Shown here: positions 54,940 to 64,000 of the stretch, in pieces
Numbering within the stretch: position 1 is the stretch's first letter
Layout: every line of letters begins with the position of its first letter
NCBI RefSeq assembly: GCF_006228385.1
Contig: NZ_CP039852.1
Location: 496,001-560,000, forward strand
Direction of reading: 5' to 3'
DNA length: 64,000 bases
DNA from: Salinimonas iocasae
Lineage (GTDB): Bacteria > Pseudomonadota > Gammaproteobacteria > Enterobacterales > Alteromonadaceae
Made by a program: the position numbers and the translations under genes
The notes under the pieces: model-generated
Told to the model about the DNA's origin: nothing
Seen by the model: the letters and a program-made list of their open reading frames with translations, nothing else
The model's database searches: none

Positions 54940-55338
54940 ATGCGCCATCGTAAGAGTGGTCGTCAGTTGAATCGCAACAGCAGCCATCGTCAAGCTATGT
55001 TCAAAAACATGGCCGGCTCTTTGGTCAAGCACGAAGTGATCAAAACGACGTTACCCAAAGCGAAAGAATTACGTCGCGTAATCGAGCCTCTAATCACACT
55101 TGCTAAGCAAGACAGTGTAGCAAACCGCCGTCTGGCTTTTGCACGTACTGGTGATAAAGAGGTTGTAGGTAAACTATTCAACGACCTAGGTCCTCGTTAC
55201 GAGGCCCGCCCAGGCGGTTACACACGCATTCTTAAGTGTGGCTACCGTGCAGGCGATAATGCCCCAATGGCATTCGTTGAGCTAGTAGACCGCCCTGAAG
55301 TTGAAGTTGCTGAAGAAGCGGCGGAAACTGAAGAGTAA
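54940..55338 (+). CDS. rplQ: 50S ribosomal protein L17
   Basis: 132 aa, with [20 protein letters not shown] and [20 protein letters not shown]. The acidic tail ([11 protein letters not shown]) is a common extension. Last gene of the alpha operon, before a strong terminator. Confidence 0.98.
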   Translation: MRHRKSGRQLNRNSSHRQAMFKNMAGSLVKHEVIKTTLPKAKELRRVIEPLITLAKQDSVANRRLAFARTGDKEVVGKLFNDLGPRYEARPGGYTRILKCGYRAGDNAPMAFVELVDRPEVEVAEEAAETEE

Positions 55339-55360
55339 GCCGAACAAGCTTAAGTAAATA

Positions 55361-55389
55361 AAAAACCCCGCTCCGGCGGGGTTTTTTTG
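55361..55389 (+). terminator. Terminator of the alpha operon
   Basis: CCCCGC (55366-55371), loop TCCG, GCGGGG (55376-55381), flanked by A5 and followed by seven T. A textbook intrinsic terminator marking the edge of the ribosomal region. Confidence 0.95.
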
Positions 55390-55611
55390 TACCGTTATAA
55401 TGATTTCACTAGTGCTAAATAGTAGCTTACCTTAACTTATCACCTCATCTATTCACTTTATTCGAAGTCTCATCCTCTTCTTACAATCAACAAGCCTCAA
55501 CAGCAAAATTTCATAATTAGTGAAATGCATATACTTGTAATGTTCAACTAAATTATTAATCCGAGACAATTCTATGATTAAATTTTTCACTTAAAATATA
55601 ATGTAGGGTTC

Positions 55612-55620
55612 TGTTATAAT
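55612..55620 (+). promoter_or_regulatory. Extended -10 promoter of the polysaccharide locus
   Basis: TGTTATAAT is a perfect TGn-TATAAT extended -10, about 100 bases before the first gene. The -35 is poor, as tolerated with an extended -10. Confidence 0.65.
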
Positions 55621-55632
55621 CATAGCAATTTT

Positions 55633-55651
55633 TTGAGAGCCGCGCTCTCAA
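55633..55651 (+). promoter_or_regulatory. Leader dyad TTGAGAGC-CGC-GCTCTCAA
   Basis: A perfect 8-bp inverted repeat with a 3-base centre, about 6 bases past the expected start site (near 55627). It could be an operator or a 5' stabilising hairpin. Confidence 0.5.
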
Positions 55652-55718
55652 GCCTTAGATAATGATAAATAAGCAGCATTGTCTACACAGAGGCTTAATG
55701 TTAGGTGGGAGTACAAAA

Positions 55719-56792
55719 ATGCCTGTTATCGTCAGTGTTGCAAAAACTGATGCATGGGAGAGGTTTAACAATCAGAACTCATCAAGTATTACGCACTTAG
55801 AGCATATCAAGGGTGGCTCTGAGTCATGTAGTATAATTCCTGAAATACTTGATGTGGAAACGGTTACTCACTTGACTGACTCCAATGATGTTTTAATTGC
55901 TTACGAACCTCTTCCTATTTTAGTTCAAAGATATGCAGGTTTCGAAGGAATAAATGAGGTTATTAAGCAATGGGCTGATACTTACACACCATTAGTAGAT
56001 AATTTTCTATTAAATCGAGTAAAATTTTTAGATATCTACAACCCGCAAGCTTATGAGAACGCAAAGTGGGTAGATAATATCAACTTTCTTGCACAAAAAA
56101 CTGTATCTCTTTCAGAGCAATTAGTTACTGAAAACTTAATTAGTTCTTCTTCTTATCATTTGTCAATTCTTAAATTTGTAGAAAGTAGAAAAATTAATAA
56201 GAGTAAGTCTCGCAAGTACGATATTGATGGGCTTAGTAAAGAGATTATTAGAGTAAAAGATTTAGAAAAAGATAACCTTTATCTTACATGGGAATTAGAA
56301 GAGCTCCATAATCTATATAAAAATAAGCTTGAACTACTCCAAAAAGATTATAATGCACTAACTACCCAGCTTTTATATGTTCAAGAAAAATATGAAGAGT
56401 TGTATCTGTCGTTTAATAACGCACCCAAAAATAGCATAGATATCGCAACTCTCCCCCCACCGGAAGATAAATATCAGGGATGGCGTATAGATCGAATAGT
56501 TGCTGCTAAATTAAAAAAACTGAGGAAATTTCAATCCGACGTGAGGTTAATTAAGTCAAGCCGATTTTTTAATTCAGAATGGTACTTGTTACAAAATCCT
56601 GATGTTGCTAAGGCCGGTAAGGATGCCGCTGAACACTATTTAAAATTTGGTGCTAATGAAGGAAGAAATCCATCCGATAATTTTAACGGAAATAAATACT
56701 TAAGACTTCATCCGGATGTCAAGGCTGCGGGGTTGAATCCACTTGTTCATTATTTGAGGTTTGGTAGGGATGAGAAGCGGCCGCTTCCTTAA
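55719..56792 (+). CDS. Coiled-coil protein with PDV repeats, polysaccharide locus
   Basis: A 357-aa protein. I start at ATG 55719 (MPVIVSVAKTDAWERFNNQN) because GGTGGGAG precedes it; earlier ATGs at 55662 and 55698 have weaker sites. Residues about 170-235 form a coiled coil (KDLEKDNLYLTWELEELHNL). The C-terminus has two copies of a repeat with PDV, AG and HYL.FG..E.R (SEWYLLQNPDVAKAG and NKYLRLHPDVKAAG), a motif found in many capsule glycosyltransferases and surface proteins. No enzyme domain is visible. Codon use is AT-rich compared with its left neighbours. Confidence 0.65.
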   Translation: MPVIVSVAKTDAWERFNNQNSSSITHLEHIKGGSESCSIIPEILDVETVTHLTDSNDVLIAYEPLPILVQRYAGFEGINEVIKQWADTYTPLVDNFLLNRVKFLDIYNPQAYENAKWVDNINFLAQKTVSLSEQLVTENLISSSSYHLSILKFVESRKINKSKSRKYDIDGLSKEIIRVKDLEKDNLYLTWELEELHNLYKNKLELLQKDYNALTTQLLYVQEKYEELYLSFNNAPKNSIDIATLPPPEDKYQGWRIDRIVAAKLKKLRKFQSDVRLIKSSRFFNSEWYLLQNPDVAKAGKDAAEHYLKFGANEGRNPSDNFNGNKYLRLHPDVKAAGLNPLVHYLRFGRDEKRPLP

Positions 56793-56807
56793 CAGTTCGA
56801 GACAAAT

Positions 56808-57125
56808 ATGGTTAATAACGATCTAATCATTCAGAAAGCAAATAGGCTGTATAGGCAAAATCGCTTTGCCGAGGCTTTGCAGTATTACCAAAAAGCTGGG
56901 AAGGTTTATGGTTCCGACTTTGTAGCGGTGAACATATCTTTATGTAAAATAAAAATTAAGACTCATAAGACGACTCCATGTCTTGATAACGGCGATTTAA
57001 ATCAAACCCATGGTCAACAAAAATATATTACAGCTCTCGAAAAACAATTAGAGCAAACACAATCTTTAGCTGAAGCTTATTATAGAGAATTAGAGCAGCG
57101 AAAACGAAAGGGGAAAGCTGAGTAA
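56808..57125 (+). CDS. Small TPR-like protein
   Basis: A 105-aa protein with one tetratricopeptide-like unit at the N-terminus (ANRLYRQNRFAEALQYYQKA) and a C-terminal coiled coil (EKQLEQTQSLAEAYYRELEQ). Such modules are often fused to glycosyltransferases, so this may be a partner or detached domain. It starts 15 bases after the preceding gene and ends 0 bases before wecB (TAAATG). Confidence 0.6.
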   Translation: MVNNDLIIQKANRLYRQNRFAEALQYYQKAGKVYGSDFVAVNISLCKIKIKTHKTTPCLDNGDLNQTHGQQKYITALEKQLEQTQSLAEAYYRELEQRKRKGKAE

Positions 57126-58253
57126 ATGAAAGTCTTAACTGTATTTGGAACAAGGCCGGAAGCCATAAAAATGGCCCCATTAGCGTTAAAACTGGCATCT
57201 ACAGATGGTATCAACTCTAAAGTATGCGTGACTGCCCAGCATCGAGAAATGCTGGACCAGGTACTCGACTTGTTTAAGCTAACACCAGACTTTGACTTAA
57301 ACTTGATGAAACCTGGTCAGGATCTTACTGATATAACTTCAGGCATACTCAAAGGTATGAAGCAGGTCTTTTCAGAATTCAAACCTGATATTGTATTGGT
57401 ACATGGTGATACAGCGACGACTTTTGCAACAAGTTTAGCAGCATATTATCAGCAAATCCCTGTAGGGCATGTTGAAGCTGGTTTGCGAACAGGCAATATT
57501 TATTCACCATGGCCAGAAGAGGCAAATAGAAAGTTGACCGGCGCCATTAGTTCATTACATTTTGCGCCAACTGAAAAGTCTGAGTCTAATCTTCTGAATG
57601 AAGGAATTCAGCAGGCAGCGATACATGTGACGGGGAATACTGTAATTGATGCTTTGCTTAAAGTGTCTGCAAAGTTCGACAGTGACGAGAGATTGTTATC
57701 TGAAATGCAACGCAAGTTCGATTTTTTAGATAGCGATAAAAAGTTGATTCTTGTTACCGGTCACCGCAGAGAGAGTTTTGGTGGCGGATTTGAACGCATA
57801 TGTTCTGCGCTTGCCCGCACTGCCGAGGCACATCCAGAGTGTCAAATTCTTTATCCTGTCCATCTTAATCCGAATGTGCAGGAGCCGGTCAAAAGATTAT
57901 TGAGCGGTGTTTCCAATATTAAATTAATTGAGCCTCAGGATTATCTACCGTTTGTTTATTTGATGAATCAAGCCTATATCATTTTGACTGACTCGGGTGG
58001 TATTCAGGAAGAGGCGCCATCTTTAGGTAAGCCTGTACTAGTAATGCGTGATACTACAGAGCGCCCGGAAGCAGTTGACGCAGGCACAGTTCAGTTAGTA
58101 GGAACGGATATCGACAAAATCTCAAATAGCCTAACTCGTCTATTGACCGACAAACAGGCTTACAAAGATATGAGCTTTGCGCATAACCCGTACGGTGATG
58201 GTAAAGCTTGCGATAGAATTATTCAGATTTTAAAGGATCATCATGGAAATTAA
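57126..58253 (+). CDS. wecB: UDP-GlcNAc 2-epimerase (non-hydrolysing)
   Basis: Converts UDP-GlcNAc to UDP-ManNAc. The 375-aa protein starts [20 protein letters not shown] and has [44 protein letters not shown] and [20 protein letters not shown], all diagnostic. The end overlaps wecC by 11 bases. Confidence 0.96.
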   Translation: MKVLTVFGTRPEAIKMAPLALKLASTDGINSKVCVTAQHREMLDQVLDLFKLTPDFDLNLMKPGQDLTDITSGILKGMKQVFSEFKPDIVLVHGDTATTFATSLAAYYQQIPVGHVEAGLRTGNIYSPWPEEANRKLTGAISSLHFAPTEKSESNLLNEGIQQAAIHVTGNTVIDALLKVSAKFDSDERLLSEMQRKFDFLDSDKKLILVTGHRRESFGGGFERICSALARTAEAHPECQILYPVHLNPNVQEPVKRLLSGVSNIKLIEPQDYLPFVYLMNQAYIILTDSGGIQEEAPSLGKPVLVMRDTTERPEAVDAGTVQLVGTDIDKISNSLTRLLTDKQAYKDMSFAHNPYGDGKACDRIIQILKDHHGN

Positions 58254-59460
58254 TAAAACAGTCTGTGTTGTAGGACTTGGTTACATAGGCCTTCCAACTG
58301 CAGCGCTATTGGCAAACAGAGGGTTTAAAGTTCACGGCGTCGATGTAGACAAACATGCTGTAGACACAATTAACGAAGGCAAGATTCACATCGTTGAGCC
58401 TGACCTTGACACGTTTGTTAATTCCGCAGTGAACAGTGGCATGCTGACAGCACATTTAGAGCCGGCTCCAGCTGATATTTTCCTGGTTGCTGTACCAACG
58501 CCATTTCATCACGACCAACTTAATCCTATTACCAATTCACCAGTTCCCAATGTAGATTACGTGGTAAAAGCAACTCAGGCTATCGCTCCCCATGTTAAGC
58601 CAGGTAATCTTGTTTTGCTTGAGTCTACATCTCCTGTTGGCACAACACAGATGATGGCAGATGAACTTGAAAAAGCAGGTGTAGATCTTTCTCAGATTCA
58701 TGTTGCCCACTCGCCTGAAAGGGTACTACCTGGTCACATCATGCGTGAGCTGATAGAAAATGACCGTGTAGTAGGTGGTATCAACCAAGCTTCAACCGAC
58801 GCGGCAGCAGATTTTTACCGTAGTTTTGTACAGGGCGAAGTGTTGGAAACCACTGCGAAGACTGCAGAAATGGCAAAACTAACGGAAAATGCGTTTAGAG
58901 ACGTCAATATTGCCTTCGCTAATGAACTGTCTATGTTGAGTGATGATATGGACATTGATGTGTATGAACTGATATCGCTGGCGAATCACCATCCGAGAGT
59001 CAATATTCTACAGCCTGGCTGTGGAGTAGGTGGCCATTGTATATCCGTTGATCCTTGGTTTATTGTCAACTCTGCCAACGGCAAAGCTAAAATGGTTGAG
59101 CAAGCGCGGCGAACGAACGATTACAAATCAGATTGGGTAATCGAAAAAGTCAAAAACGCAGCACTGCAGTTTGAAAATCAACATGGGAAACAGCCTAAAG
59201 TAGCTTGCATGGGGTTAGCTTTTAAACCTGACATTGATGACCTGCGCGAGTCTCCTGCTCTTCGTATTGCAATTGCGTTGAGCAAAGAGCTAAACGTCGT
59301 TGCTGTGGAACCAAATGTTGAGAAAGTACAAAATTTGACATTGGTTTCCGAAACTGAGGCTGACCAAGCTGATATTTTGGTTTACCTGGTTGCACACAAG
59401 CAATTCAAAACACACTCCCCTAACGAGCATGCTTTAGATTTCGCAGGCTTGTTTAAGTAA
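58243..59460 (+). CDS. wecC: UDP-N-acetyl-D-mannosaminuronate dehydrogenase
   Basis: Oxidises UDP-ManNAc to UDP-ManNAcA in two NAD-dependent steps. 405 aa with [19 protein letters not shown] (Rossmann), [19 protein letters not shown], and the catalytic Cys in [14 protein letters not shown]. Together with wecB it supplies ManNAcA for a surface glycan (enterobacterial-common-antigen-like or capsule/O-antigen). Confidence 0.95.
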   Translation: MEINKTVCVVGLGYIGLPTAALLANRGFKVHGVDVDKHAVDTINEGKIHIVEPDLDTFVNSAVNSGMLTAHLEPAPADIFLVAVPTPFHHDQLNPITNSPVPNVDYVVKATQAIAPHVKPGNLVLLESTSPVGTTQMMADELEKAGVDLSQIHVAHSPERVLPGHIMRELIENDRVVGGINQASTDAAADFYRSFVQGEVLETTAKTAEMAKLTENAFRDVNIAFANELSMLSDDMDIDVYELISLANHHPRVNILQPGCGVGGHCISVDPWFIVNSANGKAKMVEQARRTNDYKSDWVIEKVKNAALQFENQHGKQPKVACMGLAFKPDIDDLRESPALRIAIALSKELNVVAVEPNVEKVQNLTLVSETEADQADILVYLVAHKQFKTHSPNEHALDFAGLFK

Positions 59461-59468
59461 CATTCTAT

Positions 59469-59488
59469 AAGCCTCCGAAGGGAGGCTT
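59469..59488 (+). terminator. Hairpin after wecC
   Basis: AAGCCTCC (59469-59476), loop GAAG, GGAGGCTT (59481-59488), no T-run. It may be a weak or partial terminator between wecC and the glycosyltransferase gene. Confidence 0.45.
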
Positions 59489-59544
59489 ACTTCGTGTATA
59501 CACAATCTTGCTCCGCCACATTAAAATCTAGTCTAAGGTACGCC

Positions 59545-62500
59545 ATGACCCGAAATTCCTTATTATCAATAGCAAAGTCGCTCGCTGATGAGTCTGAGGA
59601 CTCCGTTGTTTTGCCAGTAAAGAATAAAATTGCATACTTTGTTAGTCATGGTAAAAGCTACGCCAATAACGGGTATGCTGTGAGAACGCATAATATTGCT
59701 TCTGCGTTAAACGCTAACGGTTTTAATACATTGTGTATGGTACGTCCAGGTAGACCCTGGGAGTTGCATGAAGATATTGACTGTGAAGTCTGTCAATTAG
59801 AAGACGGTGTGGAGTATTTACATTTTCCTTGGGGTGAAAGCATACCTTCTAATGCTATAGAGCATTTAGAACACTCGGTTGACATTTTTTGCGAGCAATT
59901 AAGGCTTTACCGACCTGAATTTGTAATGGCAGCGTCGAATTGGATAGTTGCTCTACCTGCTTGGATAGCAGCGAAAAAGTTGGGACTTCCATTTTTCTAT
60001 GAGGTACGCGGCTTTTGGGAGCTTACCAGGGAGGTTAAAAATCCAGAGTATAGCGAATCTTACGACTATAAGCTTGAAATTGAACTTGATACGTTTTTGG
60101 CACAACAAGCAATTCGAGTATTTACGTTAAATACTGCAATGAAGAATCAGCTTGTAGAGAGGGGAGTGCCTTTCGAAAAAATTGATATTGTGAACAATGC
60201 CGTAAATAAAATTTCACCCTGCGTACAAACTAATGAAATTTTAAGAGATAGATTAGGCATTGCGCAAACTGATAGAGTCGTAGGCTATATAGGAAGCGTA
60301 AATGATTATGAAGGATTATCGCTTCTCATTGAGGCATGTAAGAGCCTGTCTACTACACAGCCGATAAAACTGGTGTTAGTAGGTGACGAGAATCCGCATA
60401 GCTACTCATCTGATAATCCTGAGCAGGCTACTCAACCGGATTGGTTAATACGTGTTGGACGCATTCCGCACACTGAGGTAGAAGATTACTATTCGCTTAT
60501 TGATGTAATTGCAATACCGCGGCTTGCCTATAAAGTTTGTGAACTAGTACCTCCGATGAAAGCGGTCGAAGCAATCACTAGGGGAAAAAGACTGGTTCTT
60601 TCTAATCTGCCCGCATTAAAAGACATTTCTGGAGCGAAAGGTCAGATTTCTTACTTCACTCCAAATGATGTTGAGCAACTGAAAGAAGCTTTGTCTAAAC
60701 AGCTAGATGAGCCCGAGTTAGACGTCAAATATATTCACGCACTAAAAGAACACCTTTTTGACACGGCAATTAAGTCTGTCGTTTTTGCTTTAAGGCAGCA
60801 ACGCGGGTCCAAGCCATCTACAAGAACGAAATTGCCCTTCATCGTAGATTATGCGACGGCTAGTAGATGGTTCTACAAGCAAGGCAACATTACCGATACG
60901 CTTACAGTATTAAAAAATCTTCGGTTGAAGGGCGAGCGCTTTAGCAAAATCGAGATGGATTTTGAAGCATTTGTTTCTGGACTAGATCGACTAAGAGCAA
61001 AAATATCCCTACCACCCCGTCAACCAAATCCTGGCTATCTAACGAAAAAGAGTTCTGTTCTCTATTGTTTGCATCAATCTTTGCCCTATACAACAAATGG
61101 TTATGCAACCCGGTCACACGGAATTGCAAAAGGCTTATCAGCAGCCGGTTGGCAAGTTCGCTGTGCGACCCGACCAGGTTATCCGTGGGATGCCAATATA
61201 AAAGAGATCAGCAAAGGTCTACATGAGGAGCGCATTGAGGGTATCGTATATTCAGCCTGCGCCGGCTGGAATTTAGACAAGACACCATTGGACAGATATT
61301 TTGCAGAGGCAACTGACTTTTATCTCCGAGAAGCTCAAACAAGCGGTGCTGAACTTATAATTGCCGCTTCCAATCATATAACCGCTATTCCCGCTTTGAC
61401 TGCAGCAAGGCGACTAGGTATACCCTTTGTATACGAAATGCGTGGCTTATGGGAGGTCACCCAGGCATCCTCTCAGCCTGAATGGGCGGATTCGGATCGT
61501 TACTATTTAATGCGGAAACTGGAGCAAGATGCAGCATTGAATGCTGATTTAGTTTTAACGCTGACAAACGAGCTAGCTGATGAGGTCTCGAGCTGGGGCG
61601 TACCGCGCGATACGATTGAGATTATACCTAATGCCGTCGATGAGAAAACTTTTAAGCCCGTCGAGCGCTCTGTAGTAATGAAAGAGAAACTTAATCTACC
61701 CGAAAATGTTCCGGTCGTAGGTTACGCAGGAAGCGCTGTGGCTTATGAAGGGCTGGATTTATTGATAAAGGCGCTCAGCCAGTTGAAAGAAAACGGGCAA
61801 GATTTCATTTTCTTGCTGGTAGGTGATGGAAAGGTTTTTGATGCAATCAAAGAACAAGCTCATAATTCAGGAATTGATGAAAATTGTAGATTTACCGGAA
61901 GAGTAGCATTCGAAGAAGTTGGCGAATATATTTCTTGTATGGATATTATGCCTATTCCAAGACTGTCGTCACCAGTAACTGAAATGGTATCTGCTTTAAA
62001 GCCACTTGAAGCGATGGCGATGGGTAAAGCTGTAATTTTATCAGATGTTTCACCTCATATTACTATGGCTGGAAACAATGAGCGCGCGCTACTTTTCCAA
62101 AAGGACAGTGCTGCATCTCTTGCTAACACAATTAAGCGCCTAATTCTTTCTCCTGAACTAAGAGAGCGATTAGGCAGCAAGGCACGCTCTTGGATTGAGT
62201 CGAACCGTAACTGGAATAAAGTTTCCCAAAACTACTCTTCAGCTTTACACCATTTGCTTACAGAAAATAGTAAGAAAACAACCTCATTTAAAAGCAAAAC
62301 GCTTGCAGACTTGACAATTGGTATCATAGCAGACACGTTTACAACTGATACAATAGCAAGTGCTGTCAATACGGTTGCTTTAAGCCCGGAAAATTGGAAG
62401 TCGGAAATTGAATCCGAAAAAGTTGATGTTGTTTTTGTAGAATCAGCTTGGAAGGGAAACGACTGGCAATGGCATAAAAAAATCGGTTATTACTCTGATG

Positions 62501-64000
62501 AAGAATTCAGCACAATAAAAGCATTACTGCACTATTGCCGAGCTACAAATATTCCAACATTATTTTGGAATAAAGAAGATCCTGTACATTTTGAGCGATT
62601 TAAAAAAGTCGCCAGTCAATGTGACCACGTATTCACTACAGATAGCCGTAGAATAATTCCTTACTTAGGTATTCCAAATGCTATAACCAAGACAGCAAGT
62701 AGCTGTCCATTCTATGCCTCACCTAAAATTCACAATTTGCTGCCCAGCACTAAAAAATGGGAGTCAACGGTAGCCTACGGCGGTACATATTATGGTGCAC
62801 GTTATCCTGAACGTACGGAGTATATGGATAAGATCATGTCAGCGGCCGCGCCACTCGGTCTGACAATATATGACCGTCAACACAATGACCCAGATTCACC
62901 ATACAAATACCCAGGAGGATTGGGAAGTTATGTAGCAGGTAGCTTGACATATGATGCAATGATCCAAGCGTATAAAGCTCATCCAGCACAAATTAATGTT
63001 AATTCGGTTTTAGATTCGCCCACGATGTTCTCGCGTAGAGTAATGGAAGTGGCTGCATGTGGAAGTATGGTTATTTCGGGGCCTGCTTTGGGAATGAACA
63101 AATATCTCGAAAACAATGCTCAGATTATCGAAAACGAAACCCAGGCTGCAGAAGCATTAGAAGCAATTCTTCAATACCCAGGATATCGCTGGCGAAAAGG
63201 CCTCGCGGGCGCAAGGGCAGTAATGCGTGCCCATACGACTGAATTTAGACTCACTCAAATGTTGCGTACGGCAGGAATGACTGTAAAAGCTCCAAATATT
63301 CCAAAATGTAGTGTTATCGTTGATACATTAACAACCAAGTTAGCTCAACAGCTTATTAAACAAACGATCCTACCGTCCCACATCTATTATCAAGAAATTA
63401 TTGATGAAGCAGAGATATATTTACAGAAGAATGGGATAAGTTGTGAGAAGTTAAGCGAACAAAAGTCAAAAGGACAGTCAGTTTATCTAGTGATTGATAA
63501 TAGTGGTGTGGAATTGGAAAGCCATGATATCGAAGATCTTTTATGGCCAACATTTTATGCTCCACAACAGCGTGTTCAGTTTGATTCAGAAAGAACAAGT
63601 GTCGGTGGTAACGATGAGGCAATTTCGTATTGCGCTGCTGGACAAAACTCTCGCCTTATACTTATACAAAATAATACAGATAATCTGCTACGCAATATTG
63701 TAGCGGAAACGAGCAGCAAAGAAGCACTAGTGATACGCAAGCCTTCTATCGAGAATGAAACTAAACCTAATTGCGTAATACAGAAAACTTTACTGATAGC
63801 AGGACATGATCTTAAGTTTATTAAACCATTCTATCGTCTCTTTCAAAAAGAAAAAATTCGTATCTTATTGGACTTTTGGCAAAGTCATACTAAGCATGAT
63901 GCTAAAGTGAGTCGGCGTTTGTTAGAGCAGGCCGATATCGTTTTCTGCGAATGGATGCTGGGTAATGCCATCTGGTATGGGAAGAATACACCTTCAAGTA
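59545..64000 (+). CDS. Very large multi-domain glycosyltransferase, 3' end beyond window
   Basis: The frame is open from ATG 59545 (CTAAGG 8-14 bases upstream) to the window end, at least 1485 codons. Domain A (about 26-400) and domain B (about 502-905) are both GT4-type and are duplicates: NNGYAVRTHNIASAL/TNGYATRSHGIAKGL, PFFYEVRGFWELT/PFVYEMRGLWEVT, VVGYIGSVNDYEGL/VVGYAGSAVAYEGL. Domain C (about 920-1250) resembles the CgeB-like glycosyltransferase group (VVFVESAWKGNDW, FTTDSRRIIPYL, INVNSVLDSPTMFSRRVMEVAACG). After a linker, a further transferase-like domain begins near 1415 (LLIAGHDLKFIKPFYRLF, FCEWMLGNAIWYG). It probably adds several sugars in series to the glycan of this locus. Confidence 0.85.
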   Translation, partial: MTRNSLLSIAKSLADESEDSVVLPVKNKIAYFVSHGKSYANNGYAVRTHNIASALNANGFNTLCMVRPGRPWELHEDIDCEVCQLEDGVEYLHFPWGESIPSNAIEHLEHSVDIFCEQLRLYRPEFVMAASNWIVALPAWIAAKKLGLPFFYEVRGFWELTREVKNPEYSESYDYKLEIELDTFLAQQAIRVFTLNTAMKNQLVERGVPFEKIDIVNNAVNKISPCVQTNEILRDRLGIAQTDRVVGYIGSVNDYEGLSLLIEACKSLSTTQPIKLVLVGDENPHSYSSDNPEQATQPDWLIRVGRIPHTEVEDYYSLIDVIAIPRLAYKVCELVPPMKAVEAITRGKRLVLSNLPALKDISGAKGQISYFTPNDVEQLKEALSKQLDEPELDVKYIHALKEHLFDTAIKSVVFALRQQRGSKPSTRTKLPFIVDYATASRWFYKQGNITDTLTVLKNLRLKGERFSKIEMDFEAFVSGLDRLRAKISLPPRQPNPGYLTKKSSVLYCLHQSLPYTTNGYATRSHGIAKGLSAAGWQVRCATRPGYPWDANIKEISKGLHEERIEGIVYSACAGWNLDKTPLDRYFAEATDFYLREAQTSGAELIIAASNHITAIPALTAARRLGIPFVYEMRGLWEVTQASSQPEWADSDRYYLMRKLEQDAALNADLVLTLTNELADEVSSWGVPRDTIEIIPNAVDEKTFKPVERSVVMKEKLNLPENVPVVGYAGSAVAYEGLDLLIKALSQLKENGQDFIFLLVGDGKVFDAIKEQAHNSGIDENCRFTGRVAFEEVGEYISCMDIMPIPRLSSPVTEMVSALKPLEAMAMGKAVILSDVSPHITMAGNNERALLFQKDSAASLANTIKRLILSPELRERLGSKARSWIESNRNWNKVSQNYSSALHHLLTENSKKTTSFKSKTLADLTIGIIADTFTTDTIASAVNTVALSPENWKSEIESEKVDVVFVESAWKGNDWQWHKKIGYYSDEEFSTIKALLHYCRATNIPTLFWNKEDPVHFERFKKVASQCDHVFTTDSRRIIPYLGIPNAITKTASSCPFYASPKIHNLLPSTKKWESTVAYGGTYYGARYPERTEYMDKIMSAAAPLGLTIYDRQHNDPDSPYKYPGGLGSYVAGSLTYDAMIQAYKAHPAQINVNSVLDSPTMFSRRVMEVAACGSMVISGPALGMNKYLENNAQIIENETQAAEALEAILQYPGYRWRKGLAGARAVMRAHTTEFRLTQMLRTAGMTVKAPNIPKCSVIVDTLTTKLAQQLIKQTILPSHIYYQEIIDEAEIYLQKNGISCEKLSEQKSKGQSVYLVIDNSGVELESHDIEDLLWPTFYAPQQRVQFDSERTSVGGNDEAISYCAAGQNSRLILIQNNTDNLLRNIVAETSSKEALVIRKPSIENETKPNCVIQKTLLIAGHDLKFIKPFYRLFQKEKIRILLDFWQSHTKHDAKVSRRLLEQADIVFCEWMLGNAIWYGKNTPSS

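Larger units (their letters stand above)
55390..55718 (+). other. AT-rich intergenic region before the polysaccharide locus
   Basis: About 330 bases with a sharp fall in GC compared with the ribosomal genes and no credible gene. It contains the promoter and hairpin listed separately; nothing else recognisable, and no JUMPstart/ops element. Confidence 0.6.

Noticed and set aside
55390..55718. RfaH ops/JUMPstart element at the polysaccharide locus
   Set aside because: GGCGGTAGCGTG-like bases were not found on the coding strand.

Overview
The window looks like chromosomal DNA of a marine gammaproteobacterium of the Alteromonadales (Alteromonas/Salinimonas-like). This rests on the gene set: priA-ftsN-hslVU order, ubiEJB, ubiD-fre, a MotX-type sodium-motor protein next to rnr, a CIO-type cytochrome bd, LruC-type exported proteins, and a complete gammaproteobacterial spc-alpha ribosomal region. 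The genus is an inference. I see no rRNA, tRNA, CRISPR array, insertion sequence or integrase.

Layout. (1) 1-4990, plus strand: 3' part of priA, a short ftsN, and heat-shock operon hslVU, with a sigma-32-like promoter and a leader stem-loop, closed by a strong terminator. (2) 5006-9907, minus strand: an accessory cassette of five genes: HlyD-type adaptor, C39-peptidase ABC exporter, stand-alone LuxR-type regulator, a 60-residue double-glycine precursor peptide and an ATP-grasp ligase. Together these look like a ribosomally made, ATP-grasp-modified peptide (graspetide-like) pathway, and this is the most interesting system here. (3) 10311-16615, minus: a TolB/amidohydrolase fusion, glutathione reductase and a response regulator with a degenerate HD-GYP-like domain. 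(4) 16866-23304, plus: oligopeptidase A, a divergent 3-methyladenine glycosylase, the ubiquinone genes ubiE-ubiJ-ubiB, and a cold-shock protein with a long leader. (5) 23323-30437: a P-loop kinase, an exported protein of unknown function, a cysteine-synthase-like enzyme divergent from a DecR-like regulator, glutaryl-CoA dehydrogenase, and a cydAB operon led by a GbsR/MarR-type regulator under a perfect FNR-type box. (6) 30709-41052: an LruC protein with a lipoprotein, DUF421 protein, stress SDR, small Rho-N-like protein, solute-binding protein, M28 peptidase, ubiD-fre, a TIGR02647-type protein and motX. (7) 41232-46439: rnr-rlmB and a secreted subtilase with pre-peptidase C-terminal domain. 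(8) 46820-55338: rplN to rplQ with secY and rpoA, including an S4-binding alpha-operon leader. The S10 operon is not upstream; the subtilase is. (9) 55390-64000: an AT-rich surface-polysaccharide locus: a coiled-coil protein with PDV repeats, a TPR-like small protein, wecB, wecC, and a very large multi-domain glycosyltransferase that runs off the window end.

How the parts work together. In the peptide cassette the exporter's C39 domain should cut the precursor after its Gly-Gly, the ATP-grasp enzyme should make side-chain ester or amide links in the 38-residue core, and the HlyD protein should bridge to an outer-membrane channel encoded elsewhere. The bd oxidase operon appears to be turned on at low oxygen. 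The wecBC pair makes UDP-ManNAcA for a polysaccharide that the neighbouring glycosyltransferase probably assembles. Function statements rest on motifs and family knowledge read by eye; no database search was run.
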